Positions 35,936 through 46,691 of a DNA stretch of 64,000 nt are shown here, piece after piece (position 1 is the stretch's first letter; each line of letters starts with the position of its first letter). A program made the translations under genes and the position numbers. Origin of the DNA: JBHJGS01 sp050331575 (GTDB lineage Bacteria > Pseudomonadota > Alphaproteobacteria > Sphingomonadales > Rhodothalassiaceae); the NCBI GenBank assembly GCA_050331575.1, contig JBHJGS010000014.1:15805-79804 (forward strand). Direction: 5' to 3'. Below the pieces are notes generated by a model that saw only the letters and a list, made by a program, of their open reading frames with translations, was not told where the DNA came from and made no database searches.

Positions 35936-36047
35936 GGTCTTGGTCTCCTGCAGCGGTGGGGCCGCCACCCTGCCAAGCGCGCGCCCGGGCGGCAAGCCGC
36001 CTGCCAATGTTCTTGTTATGTTCCGCTTCATGGGATAGACTAAGGCT

Positions 36048-37160
36048 ATGACTGAGTCGCTGCACCCGCTGAAATCCGCTACCTGGCGCCCACCAAGCGC
36101 GCGGCGCGGTCGCGCTGCGGCCTCCAACCCCGATGGCCGGTTCGAACGCCTTGCCCGCGCGCCGGTGGAGGATGGTTGGCAGACCGCAGAGCAGTATTTG
36201 AGCAATCCGCGCACGACGGTCACGGCGGAGGCCGCGCGAACGGTGATCACCCGCAACCAATCGCCGGATATTCCATTCGACCGGTCGATCAATCCCTATC
36301 GCGGCTGCGAACATGGCTGTGTGTATTGCTATGCCCGGCCGGCCCATGCGGTGATGGGGCTGTCCCCCGGGCTGGATTTCGAAACCCAGCTTTTCGCCAA
36401 ACGCGAGGCGGCGGACAAGCTGCGGCGGGAGCTGGCCAAGCCCGGCTATGAGGTGCGCCCGATCGCCTTGGGGACCAATACCGATCCCTATCAGCCAGTG
36501 GAGAAGCGCTGGCGCATCACCCGCTCGATCCTGCAGGTCTTGGCCGAATGCCGCCATCCGGTCACCATCGTGACGAAATCGCATATGGTGGTGCGCGACT
36601 TGGACATTCTGGCCCCGATGGCCGCGCAAGGCCTGGCCAAGGTGGCGCTTTCGCTGACCACGCTTGATCGGACCTTGGCGCGGGCCATGGAACCGCGCGC
36701 TTCAACACCGCCGCGCCGGCTCGATGCGCTGCGCATTCTATCGGATGCCGGTGTGCCGGCCGGCGTGATGACCGCGCCGATCATCCCGGGTCTGAACGAT
36801 CACGAGATTGAGTCGCTGCTGGCCGCAGCGGCCCGGGCCGGCGCCTGCGAGGCCGGCTGGGTCATGGTGCGGCTGCCGCATGAGGTCAAGCAGCTGTTCG
36901 CGGAATGGCTGGAGGAGACACGGCCGCAGGCAGCCCGGCGGATCTTGCATCTGATCCGGCAGGTGCGCAGCGGCCGGGACAATGATCCGGCGTTTCACAG
37001 CCGCATGCGCGGCGAGGGGCCTTATGCCGATCTGATCGCCAAGCGCTTCCGCCTTGCCGCGGAGCGCCTGGGTCTGCAGGCGCGAACGCCGCCATTGCGC
37101 ACCGACCTGTTCGTGCCGCCGCGGCTGGACGGGCAGCTGGACCTGTTCGCCTCGTCGTAA
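36048..37160 (+). CDS. PA0069-family radical SAM protein
   Basis: A 370-residue radical SAM protein related to SplB (COG1533). The cluster motif RGCEHGCVYCYARP (CxxxCxxC) lies near residue 86, preceded by FDRSINPYRGC, and GTNTDPYQP follows as the GGE-like region. The family is widespread in proteobacteria; the reaction is not established, although relatives include spore photoproduct lyase. The gene diverges from the quinone reductase across 112 bases. Length is normal for the family. Confidence 0.92.
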   Translation: MTESLHPLKSATWRPPSARRGRAAASNPDGRFERLARAPVEDGWQTAEQYLSNPRTTVTAEAARTVITRNQSPDIPFDRSINPYRGCEHGCVYCYARPAHAVMGLSPGLDFETQLFAKREAADKLRRELAKPGYEVRPIALGTNTDPYQPVEKRWRITRSILQVLAECRHPVTIVTKSHMVVRDLDILAPMAAQGLAKVALSLTTLDRTLARAMEPRASTPPRRLDALRILSDAGVPAGVMTAPIIPGLNDHEIESLLAAAARAGACEAGWVMVRLPHEVKQLFAEWLEETRPQAARRILHLIRQVRSGRDNDPAFHSRMRGEGPYADLIAKRFRLAAERLGLQARTPPLRTDLFVPPRLDGQLDLFASS

Positions 37161-37324
37161 CCGCCGGTCGGCTGATCGTGGCGATGCGACAAAGCGAGAG
37201 CCGGCTGCGGCGGATGCGCTTGTGGCCTTGGGCGCGGCGGCGTATTTGGGAAGGGCAGCGAGCAACGCCCCCAAGCGCCACAGCAAAAATGGCGCGGGCA
37301 CCAGATAGGATAAAGGAACCCGAG

Positions 37325-37447
37325 ATGTTCATGACCACCACCACCCAGGCCGGCCGGCCGAGTTATCTGCATGAGCGGCGCGCCGCGCGCCGGGCCTTGC
37401 GCACCCGCTGGCGCGCCCAGCGCGCCCGCGCGCTTTTGATGAGCTGA
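37325..37447 (+). CDS. Possible small basic protein
   Basis: A 40-codon frame starting MFMTTTTQAG and ending RARALLMS, preceded by AAGGAA 6 bases upstream. About one third of its residues are arginine, giving a strongly basic peptide. I do not recognise it. The good ribosome binding site and the position just before a clear terminator argue for translation; the short length and arginine bias in GC-rich DNA argue for caution. Nothing else is seen in the rest of 37161-37583 except the terminator. Confidence 0.4.
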   Translation: MFMTTTTQAGRPSYLHERRAARRALRTRWRAQRARALLMS

Positions 37448-37511
37448 TCCGGCGGAGTGCAACGGATCAGGCGCGGGACCGCCCTCCCCCACGCCTGTCA
37501 CCGCCGGACCA

Positions 37512-37546
37512 GGCGATGCCGTCTCCCCCGCGGCATCGCCTTTTTG
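37512..37546 (+). terminator. Rho-independent terminator
   Basis: A perfect 10-bp stem GGCGATGCCG / CGGCATCGCC (37512-37521, 37531-37540) with a 9-base loop is followed by TTTTTG. It ends transcription from the radical SAM / small-ORF direction just before rnhB. Confidence 0.85.
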
Positions 37547-37583
37547 TTGACGGCGGCACCGACGGCGGGGTCTTGTTCCGCCC

Positions 37584-38231
37584 ATGCCTGCCGCCGTTCC
37601 GCCGCCCGATCTCCGCCATGAGCAGCGCCTGGTCGCATTATGCGGCGGCGTGATCGCCGGCATGGACGAAGCCGGCCGCGGTCCGCTGGCCGGTCCGGTG
37701 GTGGCGGCCTGCGTGGTGTTGGATTTCGCCGCCCTGCCTGAGGGTCTGGCGGACAGCAAGGCGCTATCGCGGGCACGCCGGACGCAGCTGGCCGGCGACA
37801 TCCGGGCCAGCGCCCGGGCTGTGGCGGTCGGCCAGGCCAGCGTGCCGGAGATCGATCAGCTGAACATTCTGCAGGCAAGCTTTCTGGCCATGCGGCGGGC
37901 GCTGGCGCGCGTGTCGCCGTGCCCGGCGGCTTGCCTGGTTGATGGTCGCGATGTGCCGCCGGATCTGGCCTGCCCGGCCGAAGCGGTTATCGGCGGCGAT
38001 GCCGTGTCCGCCTCAGTCGCGGCGGCCAGCATCATTGCCAAGGTGCATCGCGATGCGCTGATGGCGAGGCTGCATCGGGACTACCCCGATTATGGCTGGG
38101 ACAGCAATGCCGGCTATGGCGTGCGCAGCCATCTGAAGGCGCTAGATATGGTGGGCCCCAGCCCCCATCACCGCAAGAGCTTTGGCCCGGTGGCCAAGAT
38201 TTTGGCTCAAAAGACCTGCGCAACTGCCTGA
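37584..38231 (+). CDS. rnhB: Ribonuclease HII
   Basis: A 215-residue endonuclease that cleaves the RNA strand of RNA-DNA hybrids and starts removal of misincorporated ribonucleotides. Catalytic residues are seen in GMDEAGRGPLAGPVV, DSKALSRARR, LVDGRDVP and SIIAKVHRDALM, matching the DEDD set of type 2 RNases H. The C-terminal YGVRSHLKAL and HRKSF motifs are complete. It precedes ccrM by about 80 bases, an association common in alphaproteobacteria. Confidence 0.96.
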   Translation: MPAAVPPPDLRHEQRLVALCGGVIAGMDEAGRGPLAGPVVAACVVLDFAALPEGLADSKALSRARRTQLAGDIRASARAVAVGQASVPEIDQLNILQASFLAMRRALARVSPCPAACLVDGRDVPPDLACPAEAVIGGDAVSASVAAASIIAKVHRDALMARLHRDYPDYGWDSNAGYGVRSHLKALDMVGPSPHHRKSFGPVAKILAQKTCATA

Positions 38232-38259
38232 TAGAAAGCGATTTTTCGCTTGACCACCG

Positions 38260-38273
38260 GACTCCGCCGACTC
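38260..38273 (+). promoter_or_regulatory. Two GANTC methylation sites in the ccrM leader
   Basis: GACTC occurs at 38260-38264 and again at 38269-38273, about 40 bases before the ccrM start. Both are sites for CcrM itself. In Caulobacter two GANTC sites in the ccrM leader make transcription sensitive to methylation state; the same feedback is inferred here. Confidence 0.6.
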
Positions 38274-38312
38274 ATGCTGCCAGGGCAGGGATGCCCGCAT
38301 GAGAGGATCAGC

Positions 38313-39415
38313 ATGTCCGGCACACACCATAATCTGCCGGTCGACCGGATCATTCAGGGGGACTGCGTGGAGCAATTGCAGGCCCTGCCGGACGGTTGCG
38401 CGGACATGGTCTTTGCCGATCCCCCCTATAATCTTCAGCTAAAGGACCGGCTGCACCGGCCGGACAATTCCGAAGTCGCCGGGGTCAAGGACGCCTGGGA
38501 CCGGTTTGACAGCTTTGGCGCCTATGACCGCTTCACCCGGGCGTGGCTGACCCAGGCGCGGCGTCTGCTGAAACCCACCGGCACCTTGTGGGTCATCGGC
38601 AGCTATCACAATATCTTCCGGGTCGGTACAGCGCTTCAGGATCTGGGTTTCTGGATCCTCAACGATATTGTCTGGCGCAAGACCAACCCGATGCCGAATT
38701 TCCGCGGCACCCGGTTCACCAACGCGCATGAGACGCTGATCTGGGCTGCCCGCTCCGCCGATGCGCGCGGCTATACCTTCAATTATCATGCCCTGAAGAC
38801 CTTCAATGAGGGCTTGCAGATGCGCTCGGATTGGCATTTGCCGATCTGTTCCGGGTCGGAACGGCTAAAGCGTGGCAGCAAGAAATTGCACGCGACGCAA
38901 AAGCCCGAAGCGCTGCTCTACCGGGTCTTGCTTGCCAGCACCCAGCCGGGCGATTTGGTCATCGACCCGTTTTTCGGCACCGGCACCACCGGCGCGGTGG
39001 CCAAACGGCTTGGCCGCCATTTCCTGGGCATCGAACGCGACCCGGCCTATGTCGCCGCCGCTCAGGATCGGCTCGCCCCGATCAGACCCGACACGGCGGA
39101 GACACTGCAGGTGACCCGCTCGGCCAAAGCCGAACCGCGTGTGCCGTTCGGCGCGCTGATCGAGCGGGGTCTGGTCCGTCCCGGCCAAGTCTTGAGTGAC
39201 CAACGCGGCCGCTACGCCGCCAAGGTCCGGGCCGACGGCAGCCTGGTCTGCGGCGACCGCACCGGTTCGATCCACCAGATCGGCGCGCATGTGCAAGGCG
39301 CGGACGCCTGTAACGGCTGGACCTTCTGGTGGGTGAACGCGGGGCCGCAGCGCATTCCCATCGATCTGTTGCGCCAACAGGTGCGCGCGGAAATGCGCGG
39401 CCACGCCGGGCCCGC

Positions 39416-39431
<16 letters not shown>
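38313..39431 (+). CDS. ccrM: CcrM-type GANTC adenine-N6 methyltransferase
   Basis: A 372-residue solitary beta-class DNA methyltransferase that methylates adenine in GANTC, linked to the cell cycle in alphaproteobacteria. Catalytic motif IV DPPYNLQL is near residue 33, and the SAM motif I DPFFGTGTTGAVA follows in the second half, the order expected for this class. The C-terminal 100 residues form the extra RAMA-like domain typical of CcrM (GLVRPGQVLSDQRGRYAAKV). ATG 38313 has GAGGA 5 bases upstream; earlier in-frame starts would place the GANTC sites inside the gene. There is no restriction enzyme nearby. Its 3' end overlaps recQ convergently by 16 bases. Confidence 0.95.
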
Positions 39432-41224
<1,793 letters not shown>

Positions 41225-41280
41225 TCTTGCCCCCGCCGCCATCGCCGTCACGATAGGAAGCAGCCGCCGTGAGAGCAACA

Positions 41281-41321
41281 TCTGATCGATTGGAGTCGCA
41301 GTGCGATACCAATCGGTCAGA
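41281..41321. promoter_or_regulatory. Imperfect inverted repeat in the recQ upstream region
   Basis: Arms TCTGATCGATTGG (41281-41293) and CCAATCGGTCAGA (41309-41321) match at 12 of 13 positions with a 15-base spacer. The site lies between the divergent recQ and DUF998 genes. It may be an operator or a transcribed hairpin. Confidence 0.4.
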
Positions 41322-41435
41322 TGAAGTTGCCCGCGCCATAGGATGCCCCGTTGGCAACCAGAGAAATCTGCATCTTTCGCCGCGGTTTGTGCGTTGGCCC
41401 GGCGGCCTCTTCCTTAGAACCACACGCGCCTGACC

Positions 41436-42086
41436 ATGCCTGTTGACATCAAACGCCTTGACCATGCCCGCTCCGCCAGAATAGCCGGCTATTTGGGCCT
41501 GCTGGGGTGCATCGCCGCCATCGCCACCAACCTGATCGGGGTCTGGGTGCATGACAGCACCGGCTTTGTCGAAGACACCATCAGCGATCTGGCTGCCGGC
41601 CGCCACGCCTGGATCCAGGACACGGGCCTTTATCTCTATGCACTCGGCATGGCCGCGGTCGGCTTCGCCCTGGGTCGGCTGCCGGTGCAGACGCCGCGCT
41701 GGCGCGGCGGGTGCTACCTGCTGATCGCGCTCGGCCTGGCCGTGTTCGTGATGGGGCTGCACGGCGAATATGGCGACTATGAGCCCGGCGGGCTGAAGAT
41801 CCACATCTATCTGTTGTATTTCCTGGGCATTGGCTTCGGCATTGCCGCGATCCTGTTGGCCAATGGCTTGGGCATCATGTTCGGCCGAGCCTGGTCTCAT
41901 GCCAGCCTGGCGATCGCGGTGATGTGGATGTTTGGCGGGCCCGCCTTCTTCTTTGTGCCCGATGCCTGGGACGGCCTGTTCGAACGCGGTGTCGGCTTAT
42001 TGTCGATCCTCTGGCTGGCCGGGGTGTCTGTGTTGTTGATCACCCATCGCGGCGAGGTGCGACGGCCGGTGCCGGTGCGCGGGTGA
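41436..42086 (+). CDS. DUF998-like membrane protein
   Basis: A 216-residue protein with about six hydrophobic helices and short loops, including GVWVHDSTGFVEDTISDLAAG after the first helix, a motif typical of DUF998 (the loop beginning with an acidic stretch and SDL). A conserved-looking HGEYGDYEPGG lies before helix four. No enzyme or transporter signature is recognised. It diverges from recQ and converges with pirin, with only 6 bases between stops. Confidence 0.7.
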   Translation: MPVDIKRLDHARSARIAGYLGLLGCIAAIATNLIGVWVHDSTGFVEDTISDLAAGRHAWIQDTGLYLYALGMAAVGFALGRLPVQTPRWRGGCYLLIALGLAVFVMGLHGEYGDYEPGGLKIHIYLLYFLGIGFGIAAILLANGLGIMFGRAWSHASLAIAVMWMFGGPAFFFVPDAWDGLFERGVGLLSILWLAGVSVLLITHRGEVRRPVPVRG

Positions 42087-42092
42087 GCCGGC

Positions 42093-43010
42093 TCAACTGG
42101 TCGGGCAGTCCAGGCTCGGTTTCACGGCGCCTTCGGTCTGGCCGGGCAGGGGGATATAGTCAGTCTCGTCCTGGGGCAGTGCAAAGCGGCCGGAAAAGCG
42201 GGCCCCGGGCGCCGCGATCCAGTCCTCGCGCGCTGCCGCGATCAAGGCCGGATCACTGGCGACGAAATTCCAGTCGATATGGCGCGGCTCGGGCAGGGGC
42301 TCGCCGCCGACCAGGATCAGCCGGGCCGTCTGATCGGCGGTGACAGTGACCGCGCCCGGGGCAAGCACCGCCAGGGCGCCGGGCTGCAACGCCTCGCCAT
42401 TGACCTGCACGCCGGCGTCGGTGGTGAACAGCGCGCGGTCCGGCCCTGCCGGCAGGGCCAGCGACGCGCCGGCGGGCATATGTGCGTCCAGCATCAAGGC
42501 CGGGTGCGGGAACGGCACGTCGGAGCGCACGCCGTCCAGGTCCCCCAGCACCACGGTGATCGCCACGCCCTCGCGCTCCAGCGTCTTCATCGGCGCGATA
42601 TGGTGGAAGCTGGCCGGGCCCTGTTCGTGCTGTTTGGGCAGAGCCAGCCACAGCTGCAGGCCGTGCAGATGGTGGCCGGCGGCGATATCGCCTTGCGTGG
42701 AGCGTTCTGAATGCACAATGCCGCCGCCGGCGATCATCAAATTGACGGCGCCGGGCTCAATCACCTGGTCCGCCCCGGTGGTGTCGCGATGGCGGATGCG
42801 GCCCTTGAACAGATAGGTCAGCGTGGCCAGGCCGATATGCGGGTGCGCGCGCACCTCCAGGCCCTGCCCCGGCGCGAAGTCGGTCGGCCCCATCTCGTCG
42901 AAGAACACGAACGGCCCGACCAGCCGGCGCGTATGATGCGGCAGCAGCCGAGACACCTGGAAGCCACCCAGATCGCGGCGGCGCGGCGGGATAAGCAGGG
43001 CAACGGTCAT
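42093..43010 (-). CDS. Pirin family protein
   Basis: A 305-residue bicupin. N-terminal cupin metal ligands are seen in RAHPHIGLATLTYLFKG and in the IVHSERS/HHLHGLQLW region, the pattern of pirin and the quercetinase-like YhhW. FVFFDEMGPTDFAPG is a family hallmark. Start ATG 43010 gives the standard N-terminus; an open frame continuing to 43418 runs into G/C homopolymers and is not real coding. Function could be an enzyme on flavonoid-like substrates or a redox-sensing regulator; it cannot be decided. Confidence 0.92.
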   Translation of the reverse strand: MTVALLIPPRRRDLGGFQVSRLLPHHTRRLVGPFVFFDEMGPTDFAPGQGLEVRAHPHIGLATLTYLFKGRIRHRDTTGADQVIEPGAVNLMIAGGGIVHSERSTQGDIAAGHHLHGLQLWLALPKQHEQGPASFHHIAPMKTLEREGVAITVVLGDLDGVRSDVPFPHPALMLDAHMPAGASLALPAGPDRALFTTDAGVQVNGEALQPGALAVLAPGAVTVTADQTARLILVGGEPLPEPRHIDWNFVASDPALIAAAREDWIAAPGARFSGRFALPQDETDYIPLPGQTEGAVKPSLDCPTS

Positions 43011-43593
43011 GGGCTGGGGCTCCAAGGCGGGGCGAAAGGGCAGGACGAAAAGGCACGGCAAAAAAGTCGGCAGGGCCTCCAGCCCATACCCCGCCCGTCC
43101 GCGTCGGAAAACCCCATGCGGCATCGCGCCCGCTTGCCCCACGCCCCTCTGCCCACCGCAGCAGAGCGGGCCCGGCGCTGGGCCCCCCCCCCCCCCCCCC
43201 CCCCGGCGCGGGGGGGGGGGCCCCCCCCCCCCCCCACTTGGGGTGTGGGTAATGGGGGGGTGTGATAACCCCCCTCTCCCGTGGGTGGGTGGGGGGTGGG
43301 GGTGGGGGGGGGGGGGGCGCCCGGGGCACAACACCCCGCCGCGGGGGGGCCCCCCCGCCCCCCGACCCCTCACCCTCCCACCGCGCTGGCGCGCGGCGGG
43401 CCCCTCCCTCTCCCACAAGGGGAGAGGGGCAAGGGGGAGAGGGGAAAGGGGGAGAGGGAAAGAGGTGCTCTCCTACCGGGGAGAGAGCGATAAGGCGTGA
43501 CGCGGCGGCATCCCACTTCGGGCTTTCGTTCCCCGGGCTGAGCGGCTAAGGGCAGGCAGACTGCATGCCGCAACCATCTCAGGAGAGCATCCC
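43011..43593. other. 583-base intergenic region with extreme G/C homopolymers
   Basis: No gene is supported. Proline/glycine-only open frames here are by-products of base composition. The region contains C and G runs of 11-22 bases, then an inverted repeat CCCTCTCCC...GGGGAGAGGG (near 43409-43430) and purine-rich GGGGGAGAGG repeats of a kind common between proteobacterial genes. The final 30 bases hold the lpdA ribosome binding site CAGGAGAG. Confidence 0.75.
43183..43345. repeat. Low-complexity G/C homopolymer tract
   Basis: A run of 22 C (43183-43204), 11 G (43210-43220), 15 C (43221-43235) and 14 G (43304-43317) with G/T- and G/C-only sequence between. No other part of the window resembles this; a sequencing or assembly error is a serious possibility. 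Confidence 0.85.
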
Positions 43594-45000
43594 ATGGCCG
43601 AGCAATTCGATTTGGTGGTGATCGGGGCGGGGCCCGGGGGCTATGTGGCGGCGATCCGGGCCGCCCAACTGGGATTGAAGGCCGCCTGCATCGAATCCCG
43701 TGCAAGCCTGGGCGGCACCTGCCTGAATGTCGGCTGCATCCCGTCCAAGGCGCTGTTGCACGCCAGCCACCTCTACGAGGAAGCAAAGGGCGGGCATCTG
43801 GGCCAGTGGGGCGTCGCTTTCGACGGCGTCTCGCTCGACCTGCAGGCCATGCTGAAGGCCAAGGATGACAGTGTGAAGGGTCTGACCCAGGGCATCGAGC
43901 TGCTGTTTAAGAAGAACAAGGTGACCTGGTTGAAAGGGCATGGCCGGTTCAAGGACAAGCAGACCATCGAGGTGGTCACTGGTGAGGACAGCCAGACCGT
44001 GACGGCGAAGAAGGTGATCATCGCCACCGGCTCCTCCGTTGCCACCCTGCCCGGCATCGCGCCGGATGGCGGGCGCATCGTCAGCTCCACCGAGGCGCTC
44101 GACCTGAATGAGGTGCCGGAGCATCTGGTGGTGATCGGCGGCGGCTATATCGGGCTGGAAATGGGCTCGGTGTGGCGGCGGCTGGGCGCGAAGGTCACCG
44201 TGGTGGAGTTCCTCGACCGCATCACCCCGGGCATGGACGGCGAAATCTCCCAGCAGTTCGCGCGCATCCTGAAAAAGCAGGGCATGGACATCAAGACCGG
44301 CTTCAAGGTCGTCGATGTCAAGACCGCAAAGGACGGCGCCACCGTGGTGATCGAGCGGGCCAAGGGCGGTGAGACCCAGGAGATCGCCTGCGATTATGTG
44401 CTGCTGTCGATCGGTCGCAAGCCGAACACCGACGGGCTGCAGCTGGACAAGGCGGGCCTGGCCGCCGATGACAAGGGCCGCATCCCGATCGGCAAGGATT
44501 TTCAGACCAAGGTCGAAGGAATCTACGCCATCGGCGATGTCGTCGAAGGGCCGATGCTGGCGCACAAGGCCGAGGAGGAGGGTGTGGCCGCGGCGGAATA
44601 TGCCGCCGGCCATGTCGGCCATGTCAATCATGATGTGATCCCCGCGGTGGTCTATACCCAACCGGAGGTGGCCAGCGTCGGCCGCACCGAGGAGGAGCTG
44701 AAAGCCGCCGACATTGCCTACAAGGTCGGCAAATTCCCGTTCCTGGCCAATTCCCGCGCCAAGACCAACAAGGATACCGAGGGCTTCGTGAAAATCCTCG
44801 CCGATCCGGAGACCGACCGGGTGCTGGGCGTGCACATTATCGGTTCCATGGCCGGAACGATGATCGCAGAGGCCGCGCTGGCCATGGAATTCGGCGCCTC
44901 GTCCGAAGATGTCGCGCTGACCTGCCACGCCCACCCCACCCACAGCGAAGCGGTGAAAGAAGCCGCCCTGGCGGTGCACGGACGGGCGATCCATGTGTGA
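43594..45000 (+). CDS. lpdA: Dihydrolipoyl dehydrogenase
   Basis: A 468-residue flavoprotein, the E3 component of pyruvate, 2-oxoglutarate or branched-chain dehydrogenase complexes or of glycine cleavage. FAD motif VVIGAGPGGYVAAIRAAQLG, the redox-active disulfide GGTCLNVGCIPSKALL (Cys-x4-Cys), the NAD motif VIGGGYIGLEMGSVWRRLG and the C-terminal catalytic HAHPTHSEAVKEAA are all intact. CAGGAGAG lies 7 bases upstream. No E1 or E2 gene is nearby, so its parent complex cannot be named. Confidence 0.96.
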   Translation: MAEQFDLVVIGAGPGGYVAAIRAAQLGLKAACIESRASLGGTCLNVGCIPSKALLHASHLYEEAKGGHLGQWGVAFDGVSLDLQAMLKAKDDSVKGLTQGIELLFKKNKVTWLKGHGRFKDKQTIEVVTGEDSQTVTAKKVIIATGSSVATLPGIAPDGGRIVSSTEALDLNEVPEHLVVIGGGYIGLEMGSVWRRLGAKVTVVEFLDRITPGMDGEISQQFARILKKQGMDIKTGFKVVDVKTAKDGATVVIERAKGGETQEIACDYVLLSIGRKPNTDGLQLDKAGLAADDKGRIPIGKDFQTKVEGIYAIGDVVEGPMLAHKAEEEGVAAAEYAAGHVGHVNHDVIPAVVYTQPEVASVGRTEEELKAADIAYKVGKFPFLANSRAKTNKDTEGFVKILADPETDRVLGVHIIGSMAGTMIAEAALAMEFGASSEDVALTCHAHPTHSEAVKEAALAVHGRAIHV

Positions 45001-45057
45001 GGGTGCGGCGCCGGGCCATCTGGTTCGGTCTGGCAACGACGTCTAAGCCAACGGCCC

Positions 45058-46566
45058 ATGCCTTACGCGTCCCTCCGCGATTTTCTCGCCTATCTGGAGC
45101 GCGCCGGTGAGCTTGTGCGCGTGTCCGAGCCGGTGTCCACGCACCTGGAGATGACCGAGATCCAGACCCGCGTCATCGCCGAGGGCGGACCGGCGATCCT
45201 GTTCGAGCATCCGGTCAGGCCCGACGGCACGCGCTCGGACATTCCCGTGCTGGTCAATCTGTACGGCACGGTCGGCCGCGTCGCCGCGGCCATCGGGCGC
45301 CAGCCGCACGAGCTGCGCGAGGTCGGCGAGACGCTGGCGTTTCTGCGCCAGCCCGAACCGCCGCGCGGGGTGCGCGAGGCGTGGGATCTGCTGCCGCTGG
45401 CCCGCCAGGTGCTGGCGATGCGCCCGAAGACCATCGCGCGGGCGCCGTGCCAGCAGCAGGTCTTCACCGGCGAGGCCGTTGATCTGACCCGCCTGCCGGT
45501 GCAGGGCTGCTGGCCTGGTGAGCCGGCGCCGCTGATCACCTGGCCGCTGATCGTCACCAAGGGGCCGGGCACCCGGCGCGAGGATGACTATAATCTGGGC
45601 ATCTACCGCATGCAGGTGCTCGACCGCAGCCGCACGATCATGCGCTGGCTGAAGCATCGCGGCGGCGCGCAGCATTTCGCCCGCTGGAAGGAGGCGCGGC
45701 CGGAGCCGCTGCCGGCCGCCGCCGTGCTCGGCGCGGACCCCGGCACCACCGTCGCCGCGGTGACCCCGGTGCCGGACACGCTGTCGGAATATCAGTTCGC
45801 CGGCCTGTTGCGCGGGGAGAAAGTCGAGCTGGTCGATTGCAAGACCGTGCCGCTGAAGGTGCCGGCCTCAGCCGAGATCGTCATCGAGGGCCATGTTTTG
45901 CTCGACGACACCGCCGAGGAGGGCCCCTATGGCGACCATACCGGCTATTACAATGCCGTGGAGCGCTTCCCGGTGTTCGAAGTCTCCGCCATCACCTTGC
46001 GCAAGGATCCGATCTATCTGTCCACCTATACCGGCCGGCCGCCGGACGAGCCGTCGGTGCTGGGCGAGGCGCTGAACGAGGTGTTCATACCGCTGATCCA
46101 GCAGCAATTCCCAGAGATCGTGGATTTCTGGCTGCCGCCGGAGGGCTGCTCCTACCGCATCGCGGTGATTTCCATGAAAAAGGCTTATGCCGGCCACGCC
46201 AAGCGGGTGATGATGGGCGCCTGGTCCTATCTCCGCCAGTTCATGTACACGAAGTTCTTGATTGTGGTCGACGCCGACATCAATGCGCGCGACTGGAAAG
46301 ATGTGATGTGGGCGGTGTCGACCCGCATGGACCCGGTGCGCGATCTCGTCACCGTTGAGAACACTCCGATCGATTATCTGGACTTCGCCAGCCCCGTCTC
46401 CGGTCTGGGCGGCAAGCTGGGCCTGGACGCCACCAACAAATGGCCCGGCGAAACCAACCGGGAATGGGGCCGCCAGATCCGCATGGACCAGGATGTGGTG
46501 GACAAGGTGACCGAGATGTGGGGGCGCCTGGGCCTGCCCGGGCGCGGCACGGCCATCTGGCAATAG
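45058..46566 (+). CDS. ubiD: UbiD-family prenylated-FMN decarboxylase
   Basis: A 502-residue decarboxylase removing the carboxyl group from 4-hydroxy-3-polyprenylbenzoate in ubiquinone synthesis, using prenyl-FMN from UbiX. Seen: the N-terminal LRDFLAYLERAGELVRV, DYNLGIYRMQV (cofactor binding), RGGAQHF, and EEGPYGDHTGYYN with the active-site Glu. Full length for the family. ubiX is not in the window. A role on another aromatic acid is possible, but the length and sequence pattern fit the ubiquinone enzyme. Confidence 0.93.
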   Translation: MPYASLRDFLAYLERAGELVRVSEPVSTHLEMTEIQTRVIAEGGPAILFEHPVRPDGTRSDIPVLVNLYGTVGRVAAAIGRQPHELREVGETLAFLRQPEPPRGVREAWDLLPLARQVLAMRPKTIARAPCQQQVFTGEAVDLTRLPVQGCWPGEPAPLITWPLIVTKGPGTRREDDYNLGIYRMQVLDRSRTIMRWLKHRGGAQHFARWKEARPEPLPAAAVLGADPGTTVAAVTPVPDTLSEYQFAGLLRGEKVELVDCKTVPLKVPASAEIVIEGHVLLDDTAEEGPYGDHTGYYNAVERFPVFEVSAITLRKDPIYLSTYTGRPPDEPSVLGEALNEVFIPLIQQQFPEIVDFWLPPEGCSYRIAVISMKKAYAGHAKRVMMGAWSYLRQFMYTKFLIVVDADINARDWKDVMWAVSTRMDPVRDLVTVENTPIDYLDFASPVSGLGGKLGLDATNKWPGETNREWGRQIRMDQDVVDKVTEMWGRLGLPGRGTAIWQ

Positions 46567-46629
46567 CAGCGCGGGCCTACCGTTTGGACATCTGCGCGCG
46601 ATCTTGCGCCCGGCCCTGTCTAAGCCGAC

Positions 46630-46656
46630 TTGATCGGCACTGCGGCCGGATATAGA
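46630..46656 (+). promoter_or_regulatory. Weak candidate promoter
   Basis: TTGATC (46630-46635) and TATAGA (46651-46656) with a short 15-base spacer lie 36 bases before the small RHH-like gene, in a locally AT-rich patch. Confidence 0.3.
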
Positions 46657-46691
46657 TTGGAAATTAAATGGACAGTTTTTGGAGCTTTAAC

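Noticed and set aside
38232..38252. Hairpin AAGCGA/TCGCTT after rnhB as a terminator
   Set aside because: Only 6-bp arms with a loop of T and no T-run following, so it is weak support for termination.
43007..43500. Open frames of nearly pure Pro/Gly in the pirin-lpdA gap
   Set aside because: They arise only from G/C homopolymers and have no start context.
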